Assembly: GCA_021773115.1 (NCBI GenBank)
Contig: JAJFKS010000028.1
Coordinates: forward strand, 248,001 to 312,000
From: Woeseiaceae bacterium
Lineage (GTDB): Bacteria; Pseudomonadota; Gammaproteobacteria; Steroidobacterales; Woeseiaceae
Reading direction: 5' to 3'
DNA length: 64,000 bases
In this document: in pieces, positions 63,727 to 64,000 of the stretch
Position numbering within the stretch: position 1 is the stretch's first letter
Layout: every line of letters starts with the position of its first letter
Notes under the pieces: model-generated
What the model saw: only the letters and a program-made list of their open reading frames with translations
The model's database searches: none
What the model was told of the DNA's origin: nothing
Translations under genes and position numbers: made by a program

Positions 63727-64000
63727 CGCCGGCTGAGCCTTTCTCCGTGGTCCACGCGCTACATTCGTCTTCGGACATGCCGCAGCCTAGCATCGCATCG
63801 CGGAATGACTGCTGCCCGGGCGGGGTTGGCTTGCCGTCCGCTTTGAAATTGACGGCCGGCATTTGTGGTTGCAGGCGCAAATATTGCTCTACCTGATTCG
63901 GTGACGCACTAAGTACTTTGGCCAGTGCTGTAACAAAGCGCTCCGGAATTGTTGATGGAATGACAAGCCGGCACCTGATCTTCACCATAAACGGGCCGCG
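63716..64000 (-). CDS. C-terminal part of a probable XRE-type regulator, truncated by the window edge
   Basis: The frame is open from base 64000 to a TAA at 63716-63718. The visible residues (PERFVTALAKVLSASPNQVEQYL, then FKADGKPTPPGQQSFRDAML and SEDECSAW) resemble the C-terminal portion of HTH regulators that pair with IrrE-type peptidases. The HTH itself would lie beyond the window. ATG 63988 is a possible but probably internal start. It overlaps the helicase gene by 11 bases, so the two are coupled, as ImmA/ImmR-type pairs are. The call is an inference from motif shape and pairing. Confidence 0.55.
   Translation of the reverse strand, partial: RGPFMVKIRCRLVIPSTIPERFVTALAKVLSASPNQVEQYLRLQPQMPAVNFKADGKPTPPGQQSFRDAMLGCGMSEDECSAWTTEKGSAGDGR

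Overview
The window (about 50% G+C, dense coding, short or overlapping gene junctions) looks like a chromosomal piece of a gammaproteobacterium. About 1-50.5 kb is a very large exosortase A (XrtA/EpsH) exopolysaccharide locus. This is followed by a riboswitch-controlled lipoprotein, gltX, tRNA-Ala(GGC) and tRNA-Glu(TTC). From the 3' half of tRNA-Glu to the right edge lies a mobile island. A marine, Woeseia-like organism is a guess; only 'gammaproteobacterium-like with an XrtA system' is supported.

Exopolysaccharide region. 1-10.1 kb is the conserved XrtA core on the + strand: the end of an outer-membrane beta-barrel gene, a DUF3473-type deacetylase, a FemAB-like transferase, an asparagine-synthase-like amidotransferase, the xrtA-EpsI fusion, a glycosyltransferase, a second amidotransferase and a further glycosyltransferase. 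10.1-27.3 kb is a mixed-strand accessory block. It holds two methyltransferases, two secreted proteins, glycosyltransferases, a third amidotransferase whose nucleophilic Cys is replaced by Ser, an acyl carrier protein with two XrtA-associated hydrolases, acyl/peptidyl-type transferases, and the XrtA-associated O-antigen-ligase-like protein. 27.3-36.3 kb holds a membrane-anchored WD40 protein translationally coupled to a 2562-residue secreted multidomain protein with an 831-bp tandem repeat. 36.4-46.5 kb encodes nucleotide-amino-sugar synthesis (dehydrogenase, two DegT aminotransferases, epimerase, two hexapeptide acetyltransferases), a Wzx-like flippase and two glycosyltransferases. 46.6-50.5 kb has a secreted protein behind a candidate sigma-54 promoter, then the XrtA-associated PLP decarboxylase and acyl-CoA ligase. 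Together these would make, modify, export and ligate a polysaccharide, while XrtA processes PEP-CTERM proteins. No PEP-CTERM substrate is encoded in the window.

Regulation seen in the sequence: a class I cyclic-di-GMP (GEMM) riboswitch on the minus strand at about 51.9 kb upstream of an Ig/FN3 lipoprotein, a sigma-54-like promoter at 46591, and an array of GAAT-N3/4-ATTC operators between the island recombinase and its XRE regulator.

Island (54.07 kb to the edge). A large serine recombinase runs antisense into tRNA-Glu, so the tRNA is the likely attachment site. Then come an XRE regulator, a relic of a second att/tyrosine-integrase module, and a long minus-strand operon. In order of transcription the operon is: a partial regulator; a fused IrrE-type metallopeptidase/UvrD helicase/Fe-S nuclease-like protein; a tandem ubiquitin-like protein; an E2; a JAMM peptidase; an E1; a GIY-YIG-like protein; and a small Ala/Ser/Lys repeat protein. 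The Ubl-E2-JAMM-E1 order matches the bacterial ISG15-like (Bil) antiphage conjugation system. The attached helicase and GIY-YIG genes, linked by overlaps or short gaps, are the most promising undescribed part of the window.
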